64,000 nucleotides of DNA, from the NCBI RefSeq assembly GCF_021442025.1, contig NZ_CP090446.1, positions 3,348,001 to 3,412,000 of the forward strand, read 5' to 3'. Shown one piece after another: positions 54,973 through 63,959 of this stretch. This stretch comes from Sphingobacterium sp. SRCM116780 (lineage in GTDB: Bacteria > Bacteroidota > Bacteroidia > Sphingobacteriales > Sphingobacteriaceae). Numbering within the stretch: the stretch's first letter is position 1; each line of letters starts with the position of its first letter. The notes beneath the pieces were generated by a model. The model searched no databases and was not told where the DNA came from. It was given only the letters and a program-made list of their open reading frames with translations. The position numbers and the translations under genes were made by a program.

Positions 54973-56679
54973 TTATCCTTTAATCTTTCCCGAAGAAACG
55001 GTAAAAATGCCATAATCATCGATCAGCATATCTTCTTTTTTAATATGATTGAAAGTCATAATGCGATCTAGTTCTTTCTGGGAACGTCTACGCATCACCC
55101 AGTCCTTTTTTTGATGGCTATTTAAAACAAATGCAATCATTTTTAACTGTGGATGCCATGGTTGTCCTGTGTAAATCAAATGGCTATTTTCTTCTGAAAT
55201 AGCAACAACTCCTTTTACAGCTTCATTTGTTAATTGATTATCTCCGAATAATTCAAAAATCCCTGAAATAATGGTAATGTTTGGTTCAAAGTCAATGAGT
55301 TGATAGGTATTAGGATCAAAACAGTCATAATTTGTAAAACGGATTTGCGTATAGCCTTTTTGTTGAATTACTTTTTCTCCCAAGCTGATATTCGATTGTA
55401 CAAATTCATTGATTACAATTTCTACATCTGGATATTTTTCTTTGATATCGAATAGGTAATTTCCTGTTCCTCCTGCAATATCTAAAATCTTTACTTTTCT
55501 TCCAGACGATTGAATATCCTGAATATTCTTTTCTAATAAGGCTAACAGATGTTGTTTTCGAATTCGGATTCCTCTCCACCCAATTGCTTCCAAATACCCC
55601 TTATCGATCACTTTACCTATTCCAAATTTACCTTTTGCTTGATTGTGATAAACATAATCTAAGGATATACCGGAATCAAATCCATATTTTAAACCCAGAG
55701 CCATCCCCTCACTTAGGGTTCCTATTTTCCCTAAAGACCATTTCTGAAAAGCAAAATTTAACTTTTCCACTGTTGGCATTACTTTATAATACAGGTTTTC
55801 ATATTCTTTTACGGAGAACAAATCGGGTTCTAAACTGACATCAGGTGCTTTCAGCTCAAAACATTTGACAACAAAATTTTTGATGTATTGATACACCTGT
55901 TGTTTTCCACTTTCGAATAGTATGCCATGGAAGAAATTTGGCAATGTTATAAATTCCTTAACGGTTGATTCTAAGTCAACATAAAACTTCTTCTGTACAC
56001 TATTCTTGACAACATAGTCTTTTTCTGCAGAAAGGATTAAAGTAGGAAGACTAATCGCCGCAGCATCTTCTACTAGTCTTTTCCCTGCGCTTTGCAAGTC
56101 GACTAATAGTCGGCCATTAATTGATTTTGAAATCAACGGATCCTGATCATATGCCTCTTGTTGTGCTTTGTCGTGTGTCAACACTTTTGACTTGACATAG
56201 CTTTGGATCACTAGATTTTTTTTCAATTTGGTTGTGAAACCAATAAATTCATTAGCAAAAGGAACATACAGTTTAATTTCAAATGCAGGAGCTAATAAAG
56301 CCATACCCGCAATTGTTGGTGCGAAGTCATGTACCCAAGCTGTCACAATAACGCCTGCAATGCTATTTGCAATCACAAAGATATCTTGTTCCTTTACTTG
56401 ATAGTGTTGATGCAAAAACTTCGAAAACATATCAAGATCTCGTACATTATCCATGAAAACAGGTGAAACTTGTTCTTTGGTATAACCGTGACCACGTAGA
56501 TCATAAGCAAAGACATTGTACCCCGTAAACTGAGCATCTGTAGCGATATCCTGTAATCGTTCAGAATGTTCATGTCCACGGTGTATAATGATCAATGTTT
56601 TTTGATTGGGTTGAAAATTCCATTCTCGATAAAAAATGTCACTTCCATCAAAACTCTTAAAATATCCTGTATTCATCAT
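54973..56679 (-). CDS. alpha/beta hydrolase fused to SAM-dependent methyltransferase
   Basis: 568 residues. The N-terminal hydrolase (1-285) is monoacylglycerol-lipase-like: IHRGHEHSERL, FAYDLRGHGYTKE, nucleophile Ser106 in IANSIAGV (both elbow glycines of GxSxG are Ala), Asp in ILSAEKDYVV and His in LPNFFHGILF. The C-terminal methyltransferase (about 385-565) has the SAM loop ILDIAGGTGNYL and EIVINEFVQSN. The two activities in one chain suggest remodelling and methylation of one lipid. It lies four bases after the PAP2/phosphatase fusion gene. Confidence 0.85.
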   Translation of the reverse strand: MMNTGYFKSFDGSDIFYREWNFQPNQKTLIIIHRGHEHSERLQDIATDAQFTGYNVFAYDLRGHGYTKEQVSPVFMDNVRDLDMFSKFLHQHYQVKEQDIFVIANSIAGVIVTAWVHDFAPTIAGMALLAPAFEIKLYVPFANEFIGFTTKLKKNLVIQSYVKSKVLTHDKAQQEAYDQDPLISKSINGRLLVDLQSAGKRLVEDAAAISLPTLILSAEKDYVVKNSVQKKFYVDLESTVKEFITLPNFFHGILFESGKQQVYQYIKNFVVKCFELKAPDVSLEPDLFSVKEYENLYYKVMPTVEKLNFAFQKWSLGKIGTLSEGMALGLKYGFDSGISLDYVYHNQAKGKFGIGKVIDKGYLEAIGWRGIRIRKQHLLALLEKNIQDIQSSGRKVKILDIAGGTGNYLFDIKEKYPDVEIVINEFVQSNISLGEKVIQQKGYTQIRFTNYDCFDPNTYQLIDFEPNITIISGIFELFGDNQLTNEAVKGVVAISEENSHLIYTGQPWHPQLKMIAFVLNSHQKKDWVMRRRSQKELDRIMTFNHIKKEDMLIDDYGIFTVSSGKIKG

Positions 56680-56683
56680 CTTT

Positions 56684-57991
56684 TCATTTTAATAAGTCAA
56701 TTGAAGCGGCATGGAGAATACTATTTTTATTCTTTTCTTGCATCAAGGCAATTGCTTGGTTTAAGTTTAAAGATAATATTTTTTTTAACAAAAGCACTCC
56801 CATTAGCGTGCTTCTTGAATATCCCATCGTACAATGTATAATAATCCTTGTTTTTGGATTTCTTTGCTCATAAATGAGCGCAATTTGATTGACGAGATCT
56901 TCTAAATCAATTCTTGAAGTCGTTCCTATATCTAACATGGGAAACGCATGATACATACTGTACTGCTTCAGTGTCTTATTCTCCTCCAATTCTGCCGCTA
57001 GATCATATACATGATCATGTTTTGATATGTGACAATCGGCTACTTGTTTATTTATTAATCGAGCTGTGATAAATAGTTGAGGCATGATTTCCATCAGTAC
57101 GTTTTCTTGTTTCTTTCTAAAAAAACGCCATAACAGATAATAGGTAAACTGATAAGGAAAATAGAAGACCTTTTTCCACCAAGTAATATGTCCATTTTTA
57201 TCTTTTAGAAAATGGTGTTGGTCATATTGATAATGTAGTCCCACGATAAAGAGCATCATGCTTATCCATATTATTCCCAAGCTATACACGATATGCAGAT
57301 CATAGCATAATGATGCCAATAAACAGGTTATAAAACTAAATAAATAATAAAAGCAGGCGACATATTGATTCCGATATGCGGCAAAGACTTTCTGATAAAA
57401 AGTAAAGATAAAAACGATTTGAACAAGTATCAATGCTGTGATTACATCAATGAAATGATGTTGGTAGACTGTCATGGTAGAGATTCCCAATAGGATGAAC
57501 CAACATCCAAAAAAGAATTTTACGATTCCAGAAAAGCGCTCTTTTAAAACAGACCAAAACAAACAAGCGTAGCCAACATGCAACGAAGGTGCTTGGTTAT
57601 ATGGGGAATCCCAAGTGTTTAAAAAATCAAAAAAATAATGTAAAAGAGAAGAGTTTATACTTGGTTTTGGATAAGAAAACTGCAATGGAATAAGTAAAAA
57701 GAAAATACCAGAGATGATCGTTAATATGGCAACACGTTTTATATACTGCATCAACTGCGCTCTGGAAGTACATAAAAAACATACGCAGGAGAAGAATAAA
57801 CCACTGGACATATAGGGAATGATCATCCAGGGAATGAAAGGGATATGCCGTTCAAAACTAAAAACAAACGAAGGTACTTCTGCTAACGTGGAGGCATAAT
57901 ATGCACTACCATTATAGACGAGTGAAAAGATACATAAACAAAACAGTGTTGCTCTGATTTGCAGTTGTATTGTCAATCGTTTTTCATCCAT
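56684..57991 (-). CDS. PAP2-like phosphatase fused to dual-specificity phosphatase
   Basis: 435 residues. A membrane part with about nine spans carries PAP2 motifs PSLHVGYACLFW and YQHHFIDV (H-x3-D), most like the PAP2_3 / inositol phosphorylceramide synthase type. The soluble C terminus has the Cys-phosphatase loop IIHCTMGYSRSTLMG (C-x5-R). PTPMT1-type dual-specificity enzymes dephosphorylate phosphatidylglycerophosphate, so both parts could act on a phospholipid head group. The start overlaps the SDR gene by 19 bases. Confidence 0.85.
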   Translation of the reverse strand: MDEKRLTIQLQIRATLFCLCIFSLVYNGSAYYASTLAEVPSFVFSFERHIPFIPWMIIPYMSSGLFFSCVCFLCTSRAQLMQYIKRVAILTIISGIFFLLIPLQFSYPKPSINSSLLHYFFDFLNTWDSPYNQAPSLHVGYACLFWSVLKERFSGIVKFFFGCWFILLGISTMTVYQHHFIDVITALILVQIVFIFTFYQKVFAAYRNQYVACFYYLFSFITCLLASLCYDLHIVYSLGIIWISMMLFIVGLHYQYDQHHFLKDKNGHITWWKKVFYFPYQFTYYLLWRFFRKKQENVLMEIMPQLFITARLINKQVADCHISKHDHVYDLAAELEENKTLKQYSMYHAFPMLDIGTTSRIDLEDLVNQIALIYEQRNPKTRIIIHCTMGYSRSTLMGVLLLKKILSLNLNQAIALMQEKNKNSILHAASIDLLK

Positions 57992-58722
57992 TTCGCTTTT
58001 TTATACATCAAAATATCCAAAACCTTTGCTGGTAAATAAGACAAAAACTGCATCAATATTTTCATTTTCAAAGGGAAAACCACAAGCTCCTTTCGTTTAA
58101 TAATGGCATCGTCAATGTATGCCGCAGCTTCTTCTTCTGAGATCAAATAAGGTTTCTTTGATAGATCTTGTTTATTGAGATCTCGTAATTTTTGAGTGTC
58201 CACATAACCTGGAGCAATGGTTGTGACGGTGATACCAAAAGGTTGCAACGCCTTACGGTAGGTATCTGCAATTTGAATAACTGCTCGTTTTGATTTACTA
58301 TATAGGCTTGCTTTTCGATAATGCAATGTTCCGGAAACGGAGGCAATCGTTACAATTTGTCCTTGGTTATGCTCTCGCATAACCTCTCGTGCAACTTCAA
58401 AACAATTGACAGTTCCTCCGATATTGATGCACAGCATATCGACACTTTCTTCATAATGAATGGCTCTAGCGACATCATCAGCATAGCTTCCTGTTGTATT
58501 GATGAAAAGATCTAAGTGATCATATCCTACAAAATCTTGAACGTGATATAGCAATCTATCTTTATCTAAAACATCGCCTTCGTATTTTGTCAAATTAGGG
58601 TGTTCTATAACACTTTTTTTCAAATCTCTTCCACAGATAGCGACTATATCGCCTTTGGCTAAATACAAATTGGCCAATGCAGCACCAATTCCAGCTGTAC
58701 CTCCTGCAATAAAAACTTTCAT
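57973..58722 (-). CDS. short-chain dehydrogenase/reductase
   Basis: 249 residues from ATG 58720-58722. NAD(P)-binding FIAGGTAGIGAAL; a shortened NNAG equivalent INTTGSY; catalytic Ser in IASVSGT and Tyr-x3-Lys in SLYSKSKRA; PG motif TIAPGYVDT. The C terminus is hydrophobic, suggesting membrane association, like 3-ketosphinganine reductases. That assignment is possible but unproven. The start overlaps the patatin stop by four bases. Confidence 0.88.
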   Translation of the reverse strand: MKVFIAGGTAGIGAALANLYLAKGDIVAICGRDLKKSVIEHPNLTKYEGDVLDKDRLLYHVQDFVGYDHLDLFINTTGSYADDVARAIHYEESVDMLCINIGGTVNCFEVAREVMREHNQGQIVTIASVSGTLHYRKASLYSKSKRAVIQIADTYRKALQPFGITVTTIAPGYVDTQKLRDLNKQDLSKKPYLISEEEAAAYIDDAIIKRKELVVFPLKMKILMQFLSYLPAKVLDILMYKKAKWMKND

Positions 58723-59765
58723 TTTCTTAAACTGTCTAATGTCCGCTGATAACCATATTGCCACTGTTGCTCTATGTCTTCCTGAAATTTTTCGAAAGAG
58801 TCTGGCAGTTGTATACGAATTTCTCCTTTAAACCAATCGATATACTTAGCACAATAATACCCTTTTAATACTTGTGGCGCATCTTGTGTATCAATCCAAT
58901 ACCCCGTATGCTTTGCTTCTACTTCTCGCAATCGTTCATTTCCATTGAATCCCAATACGGCTCTCACTAATGCCTCTTCAACAGATTTGTAGGATTGTTT
59001 TCGTTCCAAGAAAACTTCCTTCGCTAAGGACTGTGCCAATTCGATTGGAACCAAATCAATAGCTCCTCCCGCATAATAATCTTGTCGAATCTTTACTGGC
59101 GCAACATAGAACATATCCGAAATGGATATTCGCATTGCTTGATGCAACGGTAATGAGCTATCTGTCAAAATTTCCTTTGCAACAGCGCTACGTATATAGT
59201 TATCCGATTGTATCTCAATTTCAGCAATAGCGATCTTTTTTTGCGTCTCTTCATCTGTAAACAACACTTTTTGATATAGTTTCCTCTCTCCTCTTTTAAG
59301 TGAAATATCTATGGGTTCAAACAACATTTTGGACCCTATAACAATGATCTTAGGGCTGTTATTTTGTTCTTGTTTCAATGTGGGGAGCAATTCTGTCAAG
59401 TCTTGCGGCATTTCGACCAAGTAGCGATCGAATACATCTTCTATATAAGGGGCAGATGTTTTATGCAACGTTTTCAGAAAAGAATAATATCCAATTTTAA
59501 AAATGCTTTTATGGCCTGTCAATTTGGTTTGAATGACAAAATCGTAAAATTCCTTTGACTTCAAATACGCTTTTTGTTCTTCAATCTCTGAGCAAGCACG
59601 GATAACAGCTGCAGCAACAGAACCACCGCAACTTGCGATAATCAAATCAGGTCGCTTTCCCATTTCTACTAAAGCGGCATACATACCTACATACAGTGCA
59701 AATCGCGTTCCTCCTCCAGAAAAGACTACTGCGCTATTGAATGTGTCCTGCTCTTTGTCTATCAT
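58719..59765 (-). CDS. patatin-like protein with altered catalytic motifs
   Basis: 348 residues. Patatin fold signs: oxyanion loop VVFSGGGTRFALYVGMYAAL and the elbow PDLIIASCGGSVAAAV. In the usual GTSAGS elbow the nucleophile Ser is Cys here (ASCGGS), unless the Ser two residues later is used. The DGG motif reads AGG (YYAGGAIDLVPIEL), so the catalytic Asp is Ala. It may therefore be a non-hydrolytic or altered member, possibly an acyltransferase-like or scaffold protein. It overlaps both neighbours by four bases. Confidence 0.8.
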   Translation of the reverse strand: MIDKEQDTFNSAVVFSGGGTRFALYVGMYAALVEMGKRPDLIIASCGGSVAAAVIRACSEIEEQKAYLKSKEFYDFVIQTKLTGHKSIFKIGYYSFLKTLHKTSAPYIEDVFDRYLVEMPQDLTELLPTLKQEQNNSPKIIVIGSKMLFEPIDISLKRGERKLYQKVLFTDEETQKKIAIAEIEIQSDNYIRSAVAKEILTDSSLPLHQAMRISISDMFYVAPVKIRQDYYAGGAIDLVPIELAQSLAKEVFLERKQSYKSVEEALVRAVLGFNGNERLREVEAKHTGYWIDTQDAPQVLKGYYCAKYIDWFKGEIRIQLPDSFEKFQEDIEQQWQYGYQRTLDSLRK

Positions 59766-60598
59766 TTCAATAAAATATATTGTACGATCAAGAAGAAGGC
59801 CGGAGCATTGAATGTTAAACTATCCATCCGATCTAATAATCCACCATGTCCAGGAATCAGAGTTCCTGTATCTTTGACATGTGTTTTACGTTTCATATAA
59901 GACATGAGCACATCTCCACAGAATCCTAGTACGCCCAGTAATAATCCGATCAACGTAAAAGTTAAGGTATGGTAAAATGGAAATAAAAGGTATCCTAAAA
60001 GATTGCTTAACAGCGTTGTCATCAATATTCCTCCTATTAAACCTTCTCTTGTCTTATTGGGGCTAATGCGTGGTACAACGGGTCGCTTACCAAAGAATTT
60101 GCCAGAGAGGTATTGGAAAACATCATTAAGCTCTGTAACCACAACAATGAAGATGATTAATTTGAGTCCTAAATAGGACATCGTTGGATATTCAATAGCT
60201 CTAATATAGGCTAAATAAGCAAAAGAAATCAATGTAACACATAGACCTATTCCGAGAGAGAGCAGAACCCTAAAAGAAAACTTCCAGACAAAAAATAAAA
60301 TTATTAATGCGATTAACACCGTAATAATACCATAACGGAGATAAGCAGTATCCGTAATAAAATTAAGGAAGTAACCTTGTAGACACATTAAGATTACCAA
60401 CAAAGGAAGAAACGATAAATTGGGTTTGATCATCCTAAAAAACTCTCGCATTCCCTGAAAGGAAAGAAGACTGACAAAAACTGTCATGGTTAACGGGTTG
60501 ATAATACCTAAAGAAAACACAACGAGGATGTAGACCCAACTTCTTACACGAATGGGAACATCAGCAAACTTTTCTTTTCTGTTATCTTTTTCTCCCAT
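59762..60598 (-). CDS. cdsA: phosphatidate cytidylyltransferase
   Basis: 278 residues, about seven membrane spans. It makes CDP-diacylglycerol from CTP and phosphatidic acid. The family signature is complete: SYMKRKTHVKD, then PGHGGLLDRMD near the C terminus; SPNKTREGLIGG is also typical. It begins one base after the CDP-alcohol phosphotransferase stop, placing donor synthesis next to head-group transfer. Because it is embedded in this cluster it may be a second, pathway-specific CdsA. Confidence 0.92.
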   Translation of the reverse strand: MGEKDNRKEKFADVPIRVRSWVYILVVFSLGIINPLTMTVFVSLLSFQGMREFFRMIKPNLSFLPLLVILMCLQGYFLNFITDTAYLRYGIITVLIALIILFFVWKFSFRVLLSLGIGLCVTLISFAYLAYIRAIEYPTMSYLGLKLIIFIVVVTELNDVFQYLSGKFFGKRPVVPRISPNKTREGLIGGILMTTLLSNLLGYLLFPFYHTLTFTLIGLLLGVLGFCGDVLMSYMKRKTHVKDTGTLIPGHGGLLDRMDSLTFNAPAFFLIVQYILLK

Positions 60599-60599
60599 A

Positions 60600-61220
60600 T
60601 TAGGACAACGATTTTTTTAACCTTATTCCTGTACTGATCGCTAATAGAATATTAATCACAGCGATGATGTAAAGTGAGTAGGTATGTAATGAAATATGAC
60701 AGAAGGCCAATATCCCGTATAAAGCGACTAACAATGCACGATCACTTTTTCCCATTGGCCCATCATATCTACGTGCTGTACCCACTACTTTCCCTATTAG
60801 GCCTGCCATCTCATTGATAATGCTTAATGCTATAAAAATAACAATCAAATACATACTTTCTGGTAGGAACTTAATGAGTGGAAAAAAAACAAATACATCG
60901 GATACCACATCTCCTATTTCGTTTAATAGCTCGCCCTTTTTACTCGTTTGATTGTACGTTCTCGCCATCATGCCATCTAATGCATTTAAAGCCATACGCA
61001 TTAATAATCCGATAGGAAGCGCTAAAAAGAGCCAATCCGAACAATCTGCAAACCAAAACAAAACACCTATTAACAAGGAAAGGATGATAGAAGCGATTGT
61101 TATTTGATTCGCTGTGACCCCTCTCTTATAGAAGTAGGTCAATATCGGTGTTAATAATTGCTGAAACTTAGGTTTTAGTTTATATACAGATATCATTTGT
61201 TTGTTTTTGTTATCGGTCAA
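60600..61220 (-). CDS. CDP-alcohol phosphatidyltransferase family protein, variant motif
   Basis: 206 residues, about six spans. The family joins CDP-diacylglycerol to an alcohol. The signature D-x2-DG-x2-AR-x8-G-x3-D-x3-D reads here NALDGMMARTYNQTSKK, then GELLNEIGD. The first and third Asp are Asn while the second and fourth are kept. That is a recognisable variant whose alcohol substrate I cannot name. It is the first gene of the cluster. Starts at 61220 or Met9 (61196) are both possible. Confidence 0.85.
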   Translation of the reverse strand: MTDNKNKQMISVYKLKPKFQQLLTPILTYFYKRGVTANQITIASIILSLLIGVLFWFADCSDWLFLALPIGLLMRMALNALDGMMARTYNQTSKKGELLNEIGDVVSDVFVFFPLIKFLPESMYLIVIFIALSIINEMAGLIGKVVGTARRYDGPMGKSDRALLVALYGILAFCHISLHTYSLYIIAVINILLAISTGIRLKKSLS

Positions 61221-61228
61221 AATAAATA

Positions 61229-61258
61229 AAAAAACCTATTTTTAAAAATAGGTTTTTT
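61229..61258. terminator. bidirectional terminator between ABC-F and the lipid cluster
   Basis: AAAAAACCTATTTTT and AAAAATAGGTTTTTT form a 15-bp A/T-rich inverted repeat with no spare loop. It ends the ABC-F transcript but stops nine bases before the first ATG of the lipid cluster, so the cluster promoter must lie within or across it, or the gene starts at Met9. Confidence 0.8.
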
Positions 61259-61288
61259 AGTTGAAATAATTTTAAATAGGATTATAAT

Positions 61289-62920
61289 TTATCGTTCTAT
61301 ATCTTTCAAACTGTTCATTTTCTTGTATTCAAGGAATCCTTTGATATCTTCAAAATGTTCCCGAACACGTTTATTTCCAAATTCAAAAACCTTTTGCGCT
61401 AATCCATCTAAAAAGTCACGATCGTGAGAAACTAAAATTAATGTTCCATCAAAGTCTTGAAGGGCATCTTTAATAATATCCTTCGTTTTCATATCCAAGT
61501 GGTTGGTAGGCTCATCGAGAATCAATACATTGACTGGCTCTAGCAACAACTTAATCATGGCTAAACGTGTTTTCTCTCCACCAGACAACACTTTTACCTT
61601 CTTTGTTGTGTCATCTCCACTAAACATGAATGCACCGAGTAGATCTTTTATTTTAACCCTTACATCCCCCACTGCAATTTGATCTATGGTATCAAAAACA
61701 GTCAATTCGCCATCCAATAGTGCGGCTTGATTTTGTGCAAAATAACCAATCTTTGCATTATGACCTATTTTCAGCGTTCCTTCATAGTCAATCTCTCCCA
61801 TGATCGCTTTGATCATGGTTGATTTACCTTCCCCATTCTTACCAACAAAAGCGACTTTTTCACCACGTTCAATAACCATATCTGCTTTTTGAAAAACGAC
61901 ATGGTCATCATATTTCTTTGTTAACTCTTCAACAATGACAGGGTATTGACCTGAACGCGGAGAGGGAGGAAATTTTAATCGCAATGCAGAGGTATCAACC
62001 TCATCGATTTCGATGATTTCCAACTTCTCCAACATTTTCACACGTGATTGTACTTGTAATGTTTTTGAATAGGTTCCTCTAAAGCGATCGATAAATTCTT
62101 GATTGTCCGCAATAAAACGCTGTTGCTCTTCATAAGCTTTCAATTGATGCAGACGACGATCTTTACGCAATTCTAAGTAATGACTATACTTGGCTTTATA
62201 ATCATAAATACGTCCCATGGTAACCTCAATCGTTCGATTGGTGATCGTATCCACAAAAGCTCTATCGTGCGAAATAACGATAACTGCTTTCGCGGAATTC
62301 AATAAGAAGTCTTCCAGCCATTGGATACTTTCAATATCCATATGGTTTGTTGGTTCATCTAATAAAATTAGATCGGGTTTCTTTAATAATATTTTAGCCA
62401 ATTCAATACGCATACGCCATCCTCCAGAGAACTCGGAGGTTTGACGTGTAAAATCAGTACGTTCAAAACCTAAACCTTTTAATACTTTTTCTACTTCGGC
62501 ATCATAATTCACTTCCTCAATGGAATAGAATCTTTCACTCAGCTCGGAGACACGTTCAATCAGGTTCATATAGTCATCCGTTTCGTAATCTGTACGGATA
62601 TTCAACTGTTCATTCAACTGCTCTAATTCATCGCGCATATGGTAGACTTCTTCAAATGCTTTTGAAGTTTCTTCAAAGACCGTCACATTATCCTGGGTTA
62701 ACAAATGTTGCGGTAAGTAGGCAATAACTGCATCTTTAGGACCAGACACATTTCCTGTTGTGGGTTTACCAGCTCCTGCAATAATTTTTAATAGTGTCGA
62801 TTTACCTGCTCCATTTTTTCCCATTAAAGCAATTTTATCATTTTCATTGATTGAAAAGGATACATCGCTAAAGAGAGTCGTTCCCCCAAAGGAAACTGAA
62901 ATATTATTTACGTTAATCAC
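61289..62920 (-). CDS. ABC-F family ATPase (EttA/Uup/YbiT-like)
   Basis: 543 residues, two ATP-binding cassettes and no membrane part. Walker A GKNGAGKSTLLKI and GKNGEGKSTMIK; signature TSEFSGGWRMRIEL and VLSGGEKTRLAM; Walker B LILLDEPTNHMD and VLILDEPTNHLD. The linker with a long helical arm (about 235-300) is typical of ABC-F proteins acting on the ribosomal E site. It is divergent from trmD. Confidence 0.94.
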   Translation of the reverse strand: MINVNNISVSFGGTTLFSDVSFSINENDKIALMGKNGAGKSTLLKIIAGAGKPTTGNVSGPKDAVIAYLPQHLLTQDNVTVFEETSKAFEEVYHMRDELEQLNEQLNIRTDYETDDYMNLIERVSELSERFYSIEEVNYDAEVEKVLKGLGFERTDFTRQTSEFSGGWRMRIELAKILLKKPDLILLDEPTNHMDIESIQWLEDFLLNSAKAVIVISHDRAFVDTITNRTIEVTMGRIYDYKAKYSHYLELRKDRRLHQLKAYEEQQRFIADNQEFIDRFRGTYSKTLQVQSRVKMLEKLEIIEIDEVDTSALRLKFPPSPRSGQYPVIVEELTKKYDDHVVFQKADMVIERGEKVAFVGKNGEGKSTMIKAIMGEIDYEGTLKIGHNAKIGYFAQNQAALLDGELTVFDTIDQIAVGDVRVKIKDLLGAFMFSGDDTTKKVKVLSGGEKTRLAMIKLLLEPVNVLILDEPTNHLDMKTKDIIKDALQDFDGTLILVSHDRDFLDGLAQKVFEFGNKRVREHFEDIKGFLEYKKMNSLKDIER

Positions 62921-63132
62921 TTTATATTCGCTTTTTTTTGCGCAAAGATAAGCGAATCAATCTTATAAATATAGAAAGTATCAATTTATAAAAAATGAAT
63001 AGTCGTATATGGTTACAACAAGAGATTAGAAGTTTTCAGAATTGCATCAGATTCCTTGAAGTTAATTTCAGAGTTAAAGTTCTACAATTGGGTTCTAGCA
63101 AAATTAATAAAACAGTAATTTTCATTTTTGTG

Positions 63133-63140
63133 TATCTTTG
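63133..63140 (+). promoter_or_regulatory. -7 box directly before trmD
   Basis: TATCTTTG matches TAnnTTTG and ends four bases before the trmD ATG at 63145. Transcription from it would start at or next to the ATG, giving a leaderless mRNA. No TTTG at the right distance upstream was seen. Confidence 0.45.
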
Positions 63141-63144
63141 CCGC

Positions 63145-63822
63145 ATGCGATTTGATATCATTACAGTACTTCCTAGCTTATTAGAGAGTCCGTTTGCTCA
63201 TTCTATTTTACAAAGGGCGCAAAAAAAGGGCTTAGCAGAAATTGTTGTCCACAATTTACGAGACTATGCCACGAATAAGCAAAAAAGCGTTGACGATTAT
63301 CCATACGGAGGGGGCTCAGGTATGGTCATGCAAATAGAACCTTTTGCTGCGTGTATTGAAAAATTAAAAACAGAACGTGCGTATGATGAGATTATCTTTA
63401 TGACGCCTGATGGCGAAACATTAAATCAAGAAATCGCGAATAATCTGTCAACCAAAGGAAATATGATGATCCTTTGTGGTCATTATAAGGGTATTGATCA
63501 GCGCATTAGAGATATCTATGTTACAAAAGAAATTTCTGTTGGCGATTATGTTTTATCAGGAGGTGAACTTCCGGCGGCTATTTTAACCGATGCAATCATT
63601 CGATTAATTCCTGGGGTTTTGTCTGATGAAACATCTGCTTTATCGGATTCTTTTCAAGATGGATTGCTTGATGCTCCTATTTATACACGTCCTGCGGACT
63701 GGAAAGGCCATAAAGTTCCAGAGGTTTTACTTAGTGGGCATGAAGCTAAAATAGCTGCTTGGCGCGATGAACAGCAACTTCTTCGCACGAAAACAAGAAG
63801 ACCTGATTTATTAAATGACTAA
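63145..63822 (+). CDS. trmD: tRNA (guanine37-N1)-methyltransferase
   Basis: 225 residues from ATG 63145. It methylates G37 of tRNAs, preventing frameshifts. N terminus [20 protein letters not shown], then [30 protein letters not shown] and the trefoil-knot SAM site [13 protein letters not shown]. The frame is open 50 codons further up, but that part is not family-like, so the shorter start is used. Confidence 0.95.
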   Translation: MRFDIITVLPSLLESPFAHSILQRAQKKGLAEIVVHNLRDYATNKQKSVDDYPYGGGSGMVMQIEPFAACIEKLKTERAYDEIIFMTPDGETLNQEIANNLSTKGNMMILCGHYKGIDQRIRDIYVTKEISVGDYVLSGGELPAAILTDAIIRLIPGVLSDETSALSDSFQDGLLDAPIYTRPADWKGHKVPEVLLSGHEAKIAAWRDEQQLLRTKTRRPDLLND

Positions 63823-63859
63823 TAAATTTCAGTTTTTATTGATTTTTTATCATAAAAAG

Positions 63860-63889
63860 TTTGCCTAATCATTTTTTTTTATAAATTTG
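63860..63889 (+). promoter_or_regulatory. promoter of the Trp leader transcript
   Basis: TTTG (63860-63863), 18 bases, TAAATTTG (63882-63889), an excellent match to the Bacteroidota consensus. The ATG of the leader peptide lies seven bases beyond, so the mRNA would have almost no untranslated leader. Confidence 0.75.
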
Positions 63890-63896
63890 TGATACA

Positions 63897-63959
63897 ATGT
63901 TGACATTTAATACATATACTAGTTGGTGGTGGCCTGAAGCAAAAAGCGTCGGGAACTAA
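63897..63959 (+). CDS. trpL: tryptophan leader peptide (attenuator of a trp operon beyond the window)
   Basis: 20 codons, MLTFNTYTSWWWPEAKSVGN then TAA, with Trp codons 10-12 in a row. Three tandem Trp codons in a very short frame right after a good promoter are the hallmark of ribosome-mediated attenuation. Scarce charged tRNA-Trp stalls the ribosome on TGG TGG TGG and changes downstream folding. TAGTTGGTGGTGG (63920-63932), covering the Trp codons, can pair with CCAAAACCAATTA (63988-64000) with ten Watson-Crick pairs, one G-U and two mismatches. The terminator stem and the regulated gene lie past the window edge, so trpE or a sibling is an inference. Confidence 0.75.
   Translation: MLTFNTYTSWWWPEAKSVGN

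Noticed and set aside
62995-63144. 50-residue N-terminal extension of TrmD
   Set aside because: The family starts at [10 protein letters not shown]; the upstream codons have no family similarity and precede a promoter-like box.
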